From assembly GCF_038002345.1 (NCBI RefSeq), contig NZ_JBBOCJ010000001.1, positions 7,254,001-7,318,000 on the forward strand: DNA of 64,000 bases. Reading direction: 5' to 3'. The stretch is from Paenibacillus sp. FSL M7-0420 (GTDB lineage: Bacteria; Bacillota; Bacilli; Paenibacillales; Paenibacillaceae). Both the position numbers and the translations under genes were made by a program. Shown here piece after piece: positions 16,407-25,882 of the stretch (its first letter is position 1; every line of letters starts with the position of its first letter). The notes beneath the pieces were generated by a model, which was not told the DNA's origin, did not search any database, and saw only the letters and a list, made by a program, of their open reading frames with translations.

Positions 16407-17160
16407 AAGAGATCACTTCCTTTGCCAACTCTAAATATACTTCCGCTCCCTTGGAACGGGAATCGTAGGTAATAATTGACTGTCCATGTGAAGGGGCTTC
16501 GCTTAGGCGCACATTACGCGGGATAATCGTTCTGTATACCTTTTCCTGGAAATATTTTTTTACTTCTTCAATAACCTGAATCCCGAGATTCGTCCGGGCA
16601 TCCAGCATCGTGAGCAATACTCCCTCAATTTTGAGATGCGGATTAAGATTCTTCTGAACCAGTCTTACCGTGTTGAGCAGCTGGCTTAATCCTTCAAGCG
16701 CATAATATTCGCATTGTATAGGGATAATCACTGAGTCTGCAGCCGTTAGAGAGTTAATGGTAAGAATCCCTAATGATGGCGGACAATCGATGATGATGTA
16801 ATCATAATTCGCCTTCACTGCATTCAGTGCCTTCTTCAGCTTCAGTTCCCGCGATATCGTAGAGACCAGCTCGATCTCTGCTCCTGCCAGTTGAATGGTT
16901 GCCGGAATAATATGAAGGCCCTCAATCCGGGTCTCCTGTATTGTTTCCTGCGGATTCACTTCATTAATAAGAATATCGTAAATGCAATTCTCTACATCCG
17001 CTTTGTTGACGCCAACGCCGCTCGTAGTGTTGCCTTGCGGATCAATATCAACAAGCAGCACTCTCTTCCCCAGAGTAGCCATGCTGGCACCCAGGTTCAC
17101 AGAGGTTGTTGTTTTACCTACCCCGCCTTTTTGATTTGCTATGGCAATAATCTTGGACAC
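16399..17160 (-). CDS. parA: Chromosome partitioning ATPase ParA (Soj)
   Basis: A 253-residue Walker-type ATPase with the deviant P-loop KGGVGKTTTSVNLGASMA near the N-terminus, LLVDIDPQGNTTSG and the Walker B-like IIIDCPPSLG. In Bacillus, Soj monomers and dimers inhibit or stimulate DnaA at the nearby origin and move origins with ParB. It overlaps the start of parB, so the two are translated as a pair. Confidence 0.97.
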   Translation of the reverse strand: MSKIIAIANQKGGVGKTTTSVNLGASMATLGKRVLLVDIDPQGNTTSGVGVNKADVENCIYDILINEVNPQETIQETRIEGLHIIPATIQLAGAEIELVSTISRELKLKKALNAVKANYDYIIIDCPPSLGILTINSLTAADSVIIPIQCEYYALEGLSQLLNTVRLVQKNLNPHLKIEGVLLTMLDARTNLGIQVIEEVKKYFQEKVYRTIIPRNVRLSEAPSHGQSIITYDSRSKGAEVYLELAKEVISYE

Positions 17161-17320
17161 TTATTTCACCTCGAATTGTTTAGAAAGAATCATCTTGTAG
17201 TTCTTAGCTGTTAACGGCATTATAATCTGGATCTACGGCATCACATTTGCGGAGATGTAGATAAATAGACAACAACTTATCCTTAGAGTGTATATGTGAT
17301 AATGTTCGGAGCTAGTCATA

Positions 17321-17351
17321 GAAAAGGCGGCCAACACCTCAGGGCCGCCTT
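17321..17351 (-). terminator. Terminator behind noc
   Basis: On the minus strand AAGGCGGCC and GGCCGCCTT form a 9-bp stem with a ten-base loop followed by TTTTC. Confidence 0.75.
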
Positions 17352-17367
17352 CAGCTTTTTGTTTCCA

Positions 17368-18183
17368 TTATCGTTTTGGAATTTGGATCACAATCTCATA
17401 ATGATCTCCGCGGTCATTCTCGGAGGTCTTAATCTCCATTCCTGAGCCGGTCACCATGTCTATAGATTGACGAATTGTATTAAGAGCGAGACGGACATCT
17501 TTGGTATAGGAGGTCCGTTTTGATTTTTTGGTCTGGGTAACGGCCTTGTAGAAGGCAATACGTGCTTCTGTTTGTTTTACATTCAATTCCTTGGAAATAA
17601 CCTCAGCCAGAACTTTTAGCTGCATCTCCTCAGTGTCTAGCGACAAGAGCGAGCGTGCATGGCGCTCGGTGATTTTTCTTTCCATTAATGCAGTTTTAAC
17701 CTGTTCAGGCAAATTCAGCAAGCGGATTTTGTTGGCAATGGTGGATTGGCTTTTGCCAAGCCGCTGAGCCAGACTCTCCTGGGTCAATTGATGCAAGTCA
17801 ATCAGCTTCTGATACGCGATCGCCTCTTCAATAGAGGTTAAGCCCTCACGCTGCAGGTTCTCTATCAGTGCGATCGATGCAGCCTGTGAATCATTGAATT
17901 CGCGGACAAGCGCCGGAATGGTGTCCATGCCCAGCTTTTTAACTGCCCGCCAGCGTCTTTCGCCTGCAATAATCTCATACTGGGAATCACGCATACGAAC
18001 AACGATCGGCTGGATCACGCCATGAGTTTTGATAGTCTGACACAGCTCGTCGATCTTCTCATCATCGAAAATAGTCCGTGGCTGATACGGACTGCTGATG
18101 ACCTCATGAACCGGGATTTGTTTGATCTCTTCTCCGCTGCTCCGCTCGGTAAATCCAAAAAGCTTGGTGAATTGTTCTTTCAT
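17368..18183 (-). CDS. noc: Nucleoid occlusion protein Noc
   Basis: A ParB paralogue of 271 residues with an N-terminal membrane-targeting amphipathic segment (MKEQFTKLFGF), the CTP-binding motif GERRWRAV and a helix-turn-helix (TQESLAQRLGKSQSTIANKI). Noc blocks Z-ring assembly over the nucleoid. The start is chosen at ATG 18183 to leave room for AGGTGG; an ATG at 18192 is also in frame. It is separated from parA by a terminator. I saw no Noc-binding site (ATTTCCCGGGAAAT type) in the window. Confidence 0.93.
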   Translation of the reverse strand: MKEQFTKLFGFTERSSGEEIKQIPVHEVISSPYQPRTIFDDEKIDELCQTIKTHGVIQPIVVRMRDSQYEIIAGERRWRAVKKLGMDTIPALVREFNDSQAASIALIENLQREGLTSIEEAIAYQKLIDLHQLTQESLAQRLGKSQSTIANKIRLLNLPEQVKTALMERKITERHARSLLSLDTEEMQLKVLAEVISKELNVKQTEARIAFYKAVTQTKKSKRTSYTKDVRLALNTIRQSIDMVTGSGMEIKTSENDRGDHYEIVIQIPKR

Positions 18184-18439
18184 TCCGTTCATAACCACCT
18201 AATTTCGTTATAGTACGATCCTCTTAACCTTTCATGCGAAAAGCTTATCGTACAGCGTAAGAAAAGTATCCATAAGTCATTCTTAGCCACTTCTCTTAAA
18301 AGACGGCCTGGCATTCATTCTGATCATATCTATTAAAAGTCTTACTATATTATTCTATCACTTTTCTGCTAATAATCCTATTCTCCATAATGACCTATTT
18401 TTCCTGCAAACCAGCCTCAACTAAGCCAGCTTTCCAGAA

Positions 18440-18478
18440 AAATAAAAAGATCAAGCTCACATTCGCATGAGCTTGATC
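18440..18478 (-). terminator. Terminator of the mnmE-mnmG-rsmG unit
   Basis: On the minus strand GATCAAGCTCA and TGAGCTTGATC form an 11-bp perfect stem followed by TTTTTATTTTT. The rest of 18184-18439 is AT-rich, without a frame, and must hold the noc promoter, which I could not pinpoint. Confidence 0.9.
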
Positions 18479-18504
18479 CAGTATAACAGAAGACTGTCAA
18501 ATGT

Positions 18505-18520
18505 TGTTTCACGTGAAACA
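18505..18520. promoter_or_regulatory. parS site behind rsmG
   Basis: TGTTTCACGTGAAACA is a perfect palindromic parS. It lies between the rsmG stop codon (one base away) and the rsmG terminator. Confidence 0.97.
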
Positions 18521-18521
18521 A

Positions 18522-19244
18522 TTAGATAAGCGGCGACTTCGCAGGTACGCCGGGCTTGCGCGGATACTTGGACGGGGTGGCCCCTGTCTTACGTACAAGA
18601 ATGATATGCCGGGAAGATTCTTCCACCGGCAGACTGAAGGATTCTACCTTGTGCAGTTCAGCACGCAGCTCCTTGAAGCTGCGCTTGGCTTCTTGCAGTT
18701 CCTCCGTCGGATCGCTCCCCTTCATGGCAGCGAAGATGCCGTCCTTGCGGGTGAATGGCAGACAGAATTCATTCAAAAGCGATAAGCGGGCCACCGCACG
18801 GGCAGTGACTACATCATAAGCATCCCGGTGAACAAACTGTCTGGCGACATCCTCCGCCCGGCCGTGAATGAGCTGTACACCCTTCAACCCCAGGGTATCA
18901 CAGACATGCTGCAGGAAGGTAATCCGTTTACTAAGTGAATCCACAATCGTCAGCTTAAGATCAGGGAAGCATATTTTTAGCGGAATTCCAGGAAACCCTG
19001 CCCCCGAACCAATATCAGCAAGACTCTTCGTCTCCTGCATATTCACATAGAAGGCTAAAGATAAAGAATCATAGAAGTGCTTGGTATATACCTGGCTCCG
19101 CTCTGTGATCCCGGTTAGATTCATCTTCTCATTCCAGGAGACCAGCTCCTGATAATAGAATTCGAATTGTTCAAGCTGCTTCATTGAGAGTTCCAGCCCA
19201 TGCTCCTTGAGCAGGTTGGTGAACTCAGCTACCGTTGTATCCAT
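18522..19244 (-). CDS. rsmG: 16S rRNA (guanine-N7) methyltransferase RsmG
   Basis: A 240-residue SAM-dependent methyltransferase with the glycine-rich motif LADIGSGAGFPGIPLKICFP and the downstream acidic strand LTIVDSLSKR. It methylates G527 (E. coli numbering) in the decoding centre; its loss gives low-level streptomycin resistance. It follows mnmG by 3 bp in the usual mnmE-mnmG-rsmG order. Confidence 0.97.
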   Translation of the reverse strand: MDTTVAEFTNLLKEHGLELSMKQLEQFEFYYQELVSWNEKMNLTGITERSQVYTKHFYDSLSLAFYVNMQETKSLADIGSGAGFPGIPLKICFPDLKLTIVDSLSKRITFLQHVCDTLGLKGVQLIHGRAEDVARQFVHRDAYDVVTARAVARLSLLNEFCLPFTRKDGIFAAMKGSDPTEELQEAKRSFKELRAELHKVESFSLPVEESSRHIILVRKTGATPSKYPRKPGVPAKSPLI

Positions 19245-19247
19245 AGA

Positions 19248-21134
19248 TTATCCTTTCGCCGCTGTTACACGGTTGTAGTGCTCCAGATAGACCAGCAAAA
19301 TCGAGATATCTGCCGGGGTAACGCCTCCGATACGTGAAGCCTGCCCAATGGAGATTGGAGCGATTTTGGTCAGCTTTTGCCGGGCCTCCATGGCCAGTCC
19401 ATGAATCTCATTATAGTTGATGTCGTCAGGAATCTTCTTCTTCTCCATCTTCTGGAGCTTCTCCACATGCAGGAGCTGTTTCTCGATATAGCCGGCATAC
19501 TTAATCTGAATCTCCACCTGCTCCTTCATCTCTTCATCCAGCTCTTCTGGAGAAGGAGAGATCAGATCCACGAAGCTGTAGGCTAGCTCAGGGCGCCGCA
19601 TTAAGGTCAGCAGATTGCTTCCGTCAACAATCGGTGCAGATCCATAACTGGCTAGAGCTTCATTCACTTGAACCGGCTTAATCTTCGTCTCCTGCAGACG
19701 GATAATCTCACGGTCGACCCGGCCCTTCTTATCAAGGAAGGCTTCATAGCGCTGCTCTGTAATCAGCCCAATGTCATAACCGATTGGTGTCAGCCGGAGA
19801 TCCGCATTATCATGACGGAGCAGCAGCCGGTATTCCGCACGGGAAGTCAGCAGGCGATAAGGCTCATTCGTTCCCTTAGTGACAAGATCATCGATCAGAA
19901 CGCCAATATAGCCCTGCGAACGGTCCAGCACCACCGGCTCTTTCTCCTGCACTTTACGCGCTGCATTGATACCGGCAATAACCCCCTGCCCTGCCGCTTC
20001 TTCATAACCGGAGGTACCGTTGATTTGTCCCGCAGTGAATAGTCCCGGCAGACGTTTGGTTTCCAGAGACGGCCAGAGCTGCGTCGGAACCATGGCATCA
20101 TATTCAATGGCATAGCCGTTACGCATCATCTCTACCTTCTCCATACCGGGAATAGACCGCAGAACCGCCAGCTGCACATCCTCAGGAAGGCTTGTCGACA
20201 GACCCTGTACATAGTATTCCGATGTGTTTTTACCTTCCGGCTCCAGGAAGATCTGATGCTGTGATTTATCACTGAACCGGACAACCTTATCTTCAATTGA
20301 AGGGCAATAACGCGGACCCGTTCCTTCAATAATACCCGTGAACATCGGCGCCCGGTGCAGATTGTCATTAATGATTTGGTGAGTAACCGGGGAGGTGTAG
20401 GTCAGCCAGCAAGGCAACTGCTCATTATCCGAGGATTTGGTTTCAAAAGAGAAGAATTTCAGCTTCTCATCGCCCGGCTGGATTTCGGTCTTGGAGAAAT
20501 CAATCGAATCCTTGTGGACACGCGGCGGCGTTCCGGTCTTGAAGCGGACCAAATCGAACCCAAGTTCGCGCAGATTCTCGGACAGGCGTACGGACGGCTG
20601 CTGATTATTTGGTCCGCTCTCATATGTCAGCTCACCCATGATCACCTTGCCGCGCAGGTAGGTTCCCGTTGTGAGAATAACGGTCTTGCTGTGATACACC
20701 GTCCCGGTCTTCGTCACCACTCCGGCGCAGCGTCCGTCTTGGGTGATCAGCTCCTCCACCATCCCCTGGCGCAGAGTCAGGTTAGGAGTCTTTTCCATCG
20801 TTTCTTTCATCGCGTGCTGATAGAGGAACTTGTCGGCTTGTGCACGCAGAGCATGAACCGCAGGCCCCTTGCCTGTATTAAGCATTCGCAGTTGAATGAA
20901 GGTCTTGTCTATATTGCGGCCCATTTCTCCGCCGAGTGCATCAATTTCACGCACCACATGGCCCTTGGCGGGTCCGCCAATCGATGGATTACATGGCATG
21001 AAGGCCACCATATCCAGGTTAATTGTGATCATCAGTGTGCGGCAGCCCATCCGTGCAGCAGCCAGAGCTGCTTCGCAGCCGGCATGACCGGCGCCGATGA
21101 CGATAACATCATAGCTGCCTCCATCATAATTCAT
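19248..21134 (-). CDS. mnmG: tRNA uridine-34 carboxymethylaminomethyl modification enzyme MnmG
   Basis: A 628-residue flavoprotein with the dinucleotide-binding motif [19 protein letters not shown], the signature [23 protein letters not shown] and the second MnmG signature [16 protein letters not shown]. With MnmE it modifies the wobble uridine of several tRNAs using methylene-THF and FAD. It starts at ATG 21134 and follows mnmE by 15 bp. Confidence 0.98.
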   Translation of the reverse strand: MNYDGGSYDVIVIGAGHAGCEAALAAARMGCRTLMITINLDMVAFMPCNPSIGGPAKGHVVREIDALGGEMGRNIDKTFIQLRMLNTGKGPAVHALRAQADKFLYQHAMKETMEKTPNLTLRQGMVEELITQDGRCAGVVTKTGTVYHSKTVILTTGTYLRGKVIMGELTYESGPNNQQPSVRLSENLRELGFDLVRFKTGTPPRVHKDSIDFSKTEIQPGDEKLKFFSFETKSSDNEQLPCWLTYTSPVTHQIINDNLHRAPMFTGIIEGTGPRYCPSIEDKVVRFSDKSQHQIFLEPEGKNTSEYYVQGLSTSLPEDVQLAVLRSIPGMEKVEMMRNGYAIEYDAMVPTQLWPSLETKRLPGLFTAGQINGTSGYEEAAGQGVIAGINAARKVQEKEPVVLDRSQGYIGVLIDDLVTKGTNEPYRLLTSRAEYRLLLRHDNADLRLTPIGYDIGLITEQRYEAFLDKKGRVDREIIRLQETKIKPVQVNEALASYGSAPIVDGSNLLTLMRRPELAYSFVDLISPSPEELDEEMKEQVEIQIKYAGYIEKQLLHVEKLQKMEKKKIPDDINYNEIHGLAMEARQKLTKIAPISIGQASRIGGVTPADISILLVYLEHYNRVTAAKG

Positions 21135-21149
21135 AACGGTTCCTCCTTC

Positions 21150-22526
21150 TTATTTGCCCAAGCAGAATTGCGAGAAGATCTGGTCCAGCAGCGAATCAGC
21201 CGCCGTATCTCCAATAATCTCTCCAAGCTGCTCCCAGGCTAGACGTACATCAATCTGTATCATATCTATAGGAATCAGCATCTCCGCTGCTTCATAGGCA
21301 TCCTGTAATGATTTATGTGCCTTCTTAAGCAAGGCTATATGCCTTACATTGCTTACATAAGTCAGATCGCCAGATTCCAGCTTGCCTCCGAAGAACAGTG
21401 CGGAGATCGCCTCTTCCAGTCTATCGAGTCCTTCCTCTTCCAGCACCGACATCGGTACAATACTCGCTTCAGCGAAAAAGGAGCGCAGCTTCCCCGTGTC
21501 CAGACGGGACGGTAAGTCCATTTTATTCATGATGACCAGCGCTTGTCTACCGTGGATTTGTTCCATCAGTGCCAGTTCATCCTCATGAAGCTCCTCATTG
21601 GCATTCAGCACCAGCAGAATCAGATCCGCATCGCTGAAAGCCGCCTTCGAGCGCTCCACACCGATTCTCTCCACCACATCCATCGTCTCACGGATACCGG
21701 CAGTATCCAGCAGCTTCAGCGGGATATTATTAATCGTTACGTACTCTTCTATCACATCACGCGTTGTTCCCGGAATGTCGGTCACAATCGCCTTGTTGTC
21801 GCGGGCAAGCGCGTTCAGCAGTGAGGACTTCCCGACATTGGGCCTGCCCACAATAGCTGTCGTAATCCCTTCGCGCAGAATCTTTCCTTCATTGGCGGTT
21901 CGAAGCAGCTTATCTATGCCTTGCATAACCTCTTGACTCTTATCCTTGATGAAATCGGCAGTTAAGGATTCCACATCATGCTCGGGGTAATCAATATTCA
22001 CTTCTATATGGGCCAATGTCTCAATTAGCGTGTGCCGAAGCTCATGAATACGTGCGGATAACGAGCCGCTAACCTGCTTGAGGGCAACCGAGAAAGCCCG
22101 GTCCGACTTGGAACGAATCAGATCAATTACGGCCTCGGCCTGCGAGAGATCAATCCGTCCGCCCAAAAAGGCACGCTTGGTGAACTCTCCCGGCTCGGCC
22201 AGCCGGATGTCCTGCTGCAGCAGCAGATCCATTACTCTTCTTACAGAGATTACACCGCCATGGGCGCTGATCTCCACCACATCCTCCGTGGTAAAGGAGC
22301 GTGGTCCCTTCATGACGGTTACCAGTACCTCTTCCAGCTGTTCGCCGTCCTGCAGACTTACGATATGTCCATAATGCACCGTATGAGAATCAGCTTCCGT
22401 AAGGGGGATACGGCTTTTGAACAAAGGGGCTACTTGGGGGATTGCCTGCGGTCCGCTAACCCGGATGATGGCAATACCGCCCTCGCCCAAGGCTGTCGAT
22501 ACAGCGGCAATAGTGTCACTAAGCAT
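21150..22526 (-). CDS. mnmE: tRNA modification GTPase MnmE
   Basis: A 458-residue protein with an N-terminal THF-binding domain, a helical domain and an inserted G domain (P-loop [12 protein letters not shown], switch DTAGIRE, MNKMD). It ends in the invariant FCLGK with the catalytic Cys. The start ATG 22526 has AGAGGTGA eight bases before it; the GTG at 22538 sits inside that site. A strong terminator lies only 30 bp upstream, so the gene needs a promoter within or before the jag terminator, or depends on read-through. Confidence 0.97.
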   Translation of the reverse strand: MLSDTIAAVSTALGEGGIAIIRVSGPQAIPQVAPLFKSRIPLTEADSHTVHYGHIVSLQDGEQLEEVLVTVMKGPRSFTTEDVVEISAHGGVISVRRVMDLLLQQDIRLAEPGEFTKRAFLGGRIDLSQAEAVIDLIRSKSDRAFSVALKQVSGSLSARIHELRHTLIETLAHIEVNIDYPEHDVESLTADFIKDKSQEVMQGIDKLLRTANEGKILREGITTAIVGRPNVGKSSLLNALARDNKAIVTDIPGTTRDVIEEYVTINNIPLKLLDTAGIRETMDVVERIGVERSKAAFSDADLILLVLNANEELHEDELALMEQIHGRQALVIMNKMDLPSRLDTGKLRSFFAEASIVPMSVLEEEGLDRLEEAISALFFGGKLESGDLTYVSNVRHIALLKKAHKSLQDAYEAAEMLIPIDMIQIDVRLAWEQLGEIIGDTAADSLLDQIFSQFCLGK

Positions 22527-22556
22527 GTTGTAATTCACCTCTGGTTATGGTCTCTT

Positions 22557-22597
22557 CAAAAAAACAATGACTCCTCGCATAGGTCAAGGAGTCATTG
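22557..22597 (-). terminator. Terminator behind jag
   Basis: On the minus strand CAATGACTCCT and AGGAGTCATTG form an 11-bp stem with an 11-base loop, followed by seven T. Confidence 0.92.
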
Positions 22598-22609
22598 CGG
22601 CATATGGTT

Positions 22610-23344
22610 CTACTTCAAAGTTATAACGACGCGGCGGTTCGGCTCTTCACCCTTGCTGAGGGTGTTCACCTGCTTGTGATCCTGTAATCTGGAATGGATG
22701 ATCTTGCGTTCCTGCGGGGACATGGGCTCCAGGACCACCTCTTTGCGGGTCCTCACCACACGCCCGGCCAGACGGTCAGCCAGCTCCTCCAGTGTCTTCT
22801 TGCGGCGCTCCCGGAAGTTCTCCGCATCCAGCACGAGCCGGATGAAGCTGTCAGAATACCGGTTGGCCACAATATTAGCCAAATACTGCAAAGCATCGAG
22901 AGTTTGTCCTCTTCTGCCAATCAGCAGCCCAAGCTCCGGACCGGAAATTTGCAGAACAGTTGATTCCTTGGCATGAACAATTTCAACTTCCACCTCAAGC
23001 CCCATGCTCTTGGCGACATCTACAATGAAATGAACGGCCTGACCGTATGCTTCTTCTACCGGGTGTCCGGAATCCTGGCGCGGTACACCGCTGATCGCCT
23101 CTGTATTGCTCTCTCTTGTTGTCTGCTGAGACAGTAGCGGAGCACTCGCCGCTGATGCCGGTGCGGCTTCCGGGATCAAGGTCAATTCCACCTTGGCACC
23201 CTTCGCACCGATCAATCCAAGGAATCCTTTTGACGGCTGTTCAAGTACGTTGACCGTTACCCGGTCCTTGTGAACTCCAAGCTGATTAAGTCCCCGTTCT
23301 ACAGCTTCTTCAATGGTTTTCCCTGTCGCGACGACTTTGCTCAT
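22610..23344 (-). CDS. jag: RNA-binding protein Jag (KhpB)
   Basis: A 244-residue protein with a Jag N-terminal domain (KTIEEAVERGLNQLGV), a linker, a KH domain with the GRRGQTLDALQYL loop and a C-terminal R3H domain (MSPQERKIIHSRLQD). Family members bind RNA and influence cell division and, in Bacillus, accompany SpoIIIJ. The ATG overlaps the stop of yidC by four bases (ATGA), so the two are co-translated. Confidence 0.95.
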   Translation of the reverse strand: MSKVVATGKTIEEAVERGLNQLGVHKDRVTVNVLEQPSKGFLGLIGAKGAKVELTLIPEAAPASAASAPLLSQQTTRESNTEAISGVPRQDSGHPVEEAYGQAVHFIVDVAKSMGLEVEVEIVHAKESTVLQISGPELGLLIGRRGQTLDALQYLANIVANRYSDSFIRLVLDAENFRERRKKTLEELADRLAGRVVRTRKEVVLEPMSPQERKIIHSRLQDHKQVNTLSKGEEPNRRVVITLK

Positions 23345-24279
23345 TTTGACTTTTTGACCCCCTTCTTCCCATTGCTTCCGTTTCCTTTAGCAGCAGGAGT
23401 TACATCTTTGCGGGCGTTAGAGTTGCTGTTCTTGCTCTTCGTCAGGTTAACATCCTTGGCCTTGCTGTTGCCTGCACTTACCGTAGCATTCGCAGCCACA
23501 AGTGCTGCTTTGTGCTTATCATTGTTGCGGTACAGGAAGTAGTTCTGGACAATGGTGTAAATATTGCTGTATACCCAGTACAGAGGCAGAGCAGCCGGGA
23601 AGTTGTAGGACATGATGAAGATCAGAACCGGATAGACCATCATCATGAACTGCATTGGACCCTGCTGTTGGACCGGGTTCATCTTGGTCATCATGCGGGT
23701 CTGAATGAAGGTGGTTGCGGCAGCGAGAACCGGCAGAATGAACAGGTGGTCGGGCTTGCCAAGCTGCAGCCACAGGAAGTCATGCAATCTGAGATCCGGG
23801 TTGTAGTAGATGGAATTGTATAGGGCAATAAAGATTGGCATTTGCACGATCAGCGGCAGACAGCCCGCCATCGGATTAACCTTGTTCTCCTGGAACAGGC
23901 GCATTGTCTCCTGCTGTACCTTTTCGGGCTCATCTTTATATTTCTTCTTAATCTTCTCAAGTTCCGGCTGAATCGCCTGCATGGCGCGCGAGCTCTTCAC
24001 CTGCTTAATCGTAAGCGGGAGAATCAGCGTGCGGACAATAATCACCATCACAAGAACGGCAAAGCCGTATTGGCCGTTGAACCACTTGGCGAAAGTATCC
24101 AGGGCTAAGGCGAAATAATAGACAACATTACTCTGCCAGAAGCCTCCATTTTTCAAATCCTCCGTAGTGTGCGTCACTGTTGTCGCAGACGGAGAGCATC
24201 CCGACAGAACAGCGATCATTAGAACCATTAACCCGAGGAGAAGAAACATTTTTCCTCGCTTAGTCTTCATTAGAGACAC
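23341..24279 (-). CDS. yidC: Membrane protein insertase YidC (SpoIIIJ type)
   Basis: A 312-residue lipoprotein-type YidC. A signal with lipobox VLSGC precedes five hydrophobic helices. The cavity arginine lies in MVIIVRTLILPLTIKQVKSS and the helical coiled hairpin is IQPELEKIKKKYKDEPEKVQQE. The basic tail aids ribosome contact. I chose GTG 24279, with GAGAGGGG seven bases before it. In Bacillus the orthologue is also needed for forespore sigma-G activity. It sits between rnpA and jag as in B. subtilis. Confidence 0.95.
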   Translation of the reverse strand: MSLMKTKRGKMFLLLGLMVLMIAVLSGCSPSATTVTHTTEDLKNGGFWQSNVVYYFALALDTFAKWFNGQYGFAVLVMVIIVRTLILPLTIKQVKSSRAMQAIQPELEKIKKKYKDEPEKVQQETMRLFQENKVNPMAGCLPLIVQMPIFIALYNSIYYNPDLRLHDFLWLQLGKPDHLFILPVLAAATTFIQTRMMTKMNPVQQQGPMQFMMMVYPVLIFIMSYNFPAALPLYWVYSNIYTIVQNYFLYRNNDKHKAALVAANATVSAGNSKAKDVNLTKSKNSNSNARKDVTPAAKGNGSNGKKGVKKSK

Positions 24280-24366
24280 TTCAAAACCCCTCTCATAAAC
24301 ATTCCATTGCACCGTAAATCATAACATAATTATGGATACAAATAAACAAGCCCTCTTCAGGCTCTT

Positions 24367-24717
24367 TTACTTGCGTAAAGCCTTGAGCAGCTTGGCTTTG
24401 CGCAGCACATGCAGCACGCTTTTCTCCAGCTCGGCGTAATCCTTGGAGAGCGCTCCTTTTCTGACAATGAAAACGATATCCAGATTGCCGGCAATTTCCG
24501 CCTCATGGTGACGGACAATCTCCTTGACCAGCCTTCTCATCCGGTTGCGGACTACGGCATTCCCGACCTTCTTGCTGACGGATATGCCCACCCGGAATCG
24601 TTCCACTTCTCTTCTGGGGAACCAATACACCACATACTGATGATTCGCAAATGACTTCCCATGGCGGTATACGCGGCTGAAGTCGGCACGGTTTCGTAAT
24701 CGTAGACTTTTGTGCAC
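24367..24717 (-). CDS. rnpA: Ribonuclease P protein component
   Basis: A 116-residue basic protein with the RNase P protein signature RNRMRRLVKEIVRHH and the N-terminal LRNRADFSRVYRHGKS. It helps the RNA subunit cleave the 5' leader of tRNA precursors. It starts with GTG 24717 behind AGGAGA. It is unusually far from rpmH, with two terminators between them, unlike the tight rpmH-rnpA operon of many bacteria. Confidence 0.97.
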   Translation of the reverse strand: MHKSLRLRNRADFSRVYRHGKSFANHQYVVYWFPRREVERFRVGISVSKKVGNAVVRNRMRRLVKEIVRHHEAEIAGNLDIVFIVRKGALSKDYAELEKSVLHVLRKAKLLKALRK

Positions 24718-24874
24718 GGAAATCTCCTATTCAAATACCGGAATTGCTCCAGGCTCCGGAATTTCATCTTCTAATTAGTATTGTCATTCAAGGGAGACCA
24801 TAAACAGTTACCGCGGCGGCCCTGGAGATCCCCTGCCAACAAACATAGACAGCTTGTGGAATTCTTATATCTTT

Positions 24875-24914
24875 AAAAAAAGCCCCGCAGTAGCGTTAAC
24901 ATCCCCTGCAGAGC
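24875..24914 (-). terminator. Second terminator between rpmH and rnpA
   Basis: On the minus strand GCTCTGCAG pairs with CTGCGGGGC (two G-T pairs) and is followed by seven T. Between it and rnpA (24718-24874) I see no gene; an rnpA promoter is expected there but no good -35/-10 pair is visible. The stretch 24915-25037 shows nothing recognisable. Confidence 0.65.
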
Positions 24915-25037
24915 CTATCATTTAATGTTGCAGCAGCAGAAGTAATGCGTGGGTTTCTGCTCGCTGAGCGTCATCCTGTTCTGCGCTATATATAGAAGAG
25001 AAATAAAAACAGCCGATGCATTCTGCAAATAAAGCGT

Positions 25038-25062
25038 AAAAAAGGACCACAGCAGTGGTCCC
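25038..25062 (-). terminator. Terminator directly behind rpmH
   Basis: On the minus strand GGGACCAC-TGCT-GTGGTCC forms a compact stem followed by six T. Confidence 0.88.
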
Positions 25063-25075
25063 AAAGTGGCCTATC

Positions 25076-25210
25076 TTACGCACTCAAAACTTTTCTGCCT
25101 TTCAAGCGGCGGGCTGCCAGCACTTTGCGGCCGTTTTTCGTGCTCATTCTTTTGCGGAAACCATGCACCTTTTTGCGTTTGCTAACATTTGGTCTGAACG
25201 TCGGTCTCAT
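25076..25210 (-). CDS. rpmH: Large ribosomal subunit protein bL34
   Basis: A 44-residue, very basic protein that reads [20 protein letters not shown] at its start and ends KGRKVLSA, as in other Firmicutes. ATG 25210 has GGGAGGTG before it. L34 sits in the 50S subunit near the exit tunnel. It is divergent from dnaA across the origin, the classic rpmH-dnaA arrangement. Confidence 0.98.
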   Translation of the reverse strand: MRPTFRPNVSKRKKVHGFRKRMSTKNGRKVLAARRLKGRKVLSA

Positions 25211-25350
25211 GTATTGCACCTCCCTTACAGGAACATAATTACTGTCATATAAGCAGAAACGGACTAAGCCGTCCTTAAAGTAGGGACAGTATCTACAAGT
25301 ATTATCAATTTAATTTGGAGACATATCCTCACAGAAAACACCTTTATATA

Positions 25351-25379
25351 TTTAAACATATATTAGCGCCAAAAGTCAA
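25351..25379 (-). promoter_or_regulatory. Possible rpmH promoter
   Basis: On the minus strand TTGACT (25374-25379) and TTTAAA (25351-25356) are 17 bases apart; the -10 is imperfect. The leader to rpmH would be about 135 nt. Confidence 0.35.
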
Positions 25380-25399
25380 CCATGTCTCTTTCTCCCTCT

Positions 25400-25780
25400 T
25401 TTTCAGGTTGCTCCGCTTATCCACAAAGGAACACATCCAAAATAATAATCCACAGGCTTGTCCAGTTATCCACCTGTGATTAATTCCGGGCGGATTTTGC
25501 TCACAGGTGAGCACAACCTGTGTATAAAAAAATTGGCGCAGCCGCGGAAACTGTCGAACGGTAAACAAATTATCAACAATATGTAGTGGTGTGCCTAAAA
25601 ATTATACACAAGTGATTGAATTTGTGGATAAAATGGCCTCGCTCATTGAAAAACAAGGGGCGTTTTGCTATGATAGTATTACTTTTGAATGTGAATAGAT
25701 TTGTTTGTTCAATAAATTATCAACAAGCTGTGGATAAAGTTGTGAACAATTCAAATTTATCCATATTTTTTTGTCTCTTG
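25400..25780. promoter_or_regulatory. oriC: oriC upstream part: DnaA-box cluster between rpmH and dnaA
   Basis: Perfect DnaA boxes (TTATCCACA) are at 25417-25425 (+), 25623-25631 (-) and 25729-25737 (-). One-mismatch boxes are at 25446-25454, 25466-25474, 25519-25527 (-), 25570-25578, 25602-25610, 25717-25725 and 25757-25765. The gene orientation switches from mostly minus to mostly plus here, as expected at the bidirectional origin. This corresponds to the upstream half of a bipartite Bacillus-type origin. Confidence 0.93.
25646..25674 (+). promoter_or_regulatory. dnaA promoter
   Basis: TTGAAA and TATGAT with 17 bases between them, about 205 bases before dnaA. It is flanked by DnaA boxes at 25623-25631, 25717-25725 and 25729-25737, which suits autoregulation by DnaA. 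Confidence 0.7.
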
Positions 25781-25882
25781 AAGTTGCATACTGGGGATAA
25801 GATTCAGCACCAACCCATTTTCTTCGACATTTCCACTTCATGGCTGATGCCACATTTGGAAGATTTAAAGGAGTGACAGTCT

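Noticed and set aside
17161..18600. Noc-binding sites near noc
   Set aside because: No sequence close to ATTTCCCGGGAAAT was found here or elsewhere in the window.
20355..21242. 295-codon plus-strand frame in mnmG
   Set aside because: Antisense to an intact mnmG; no family resemblance.
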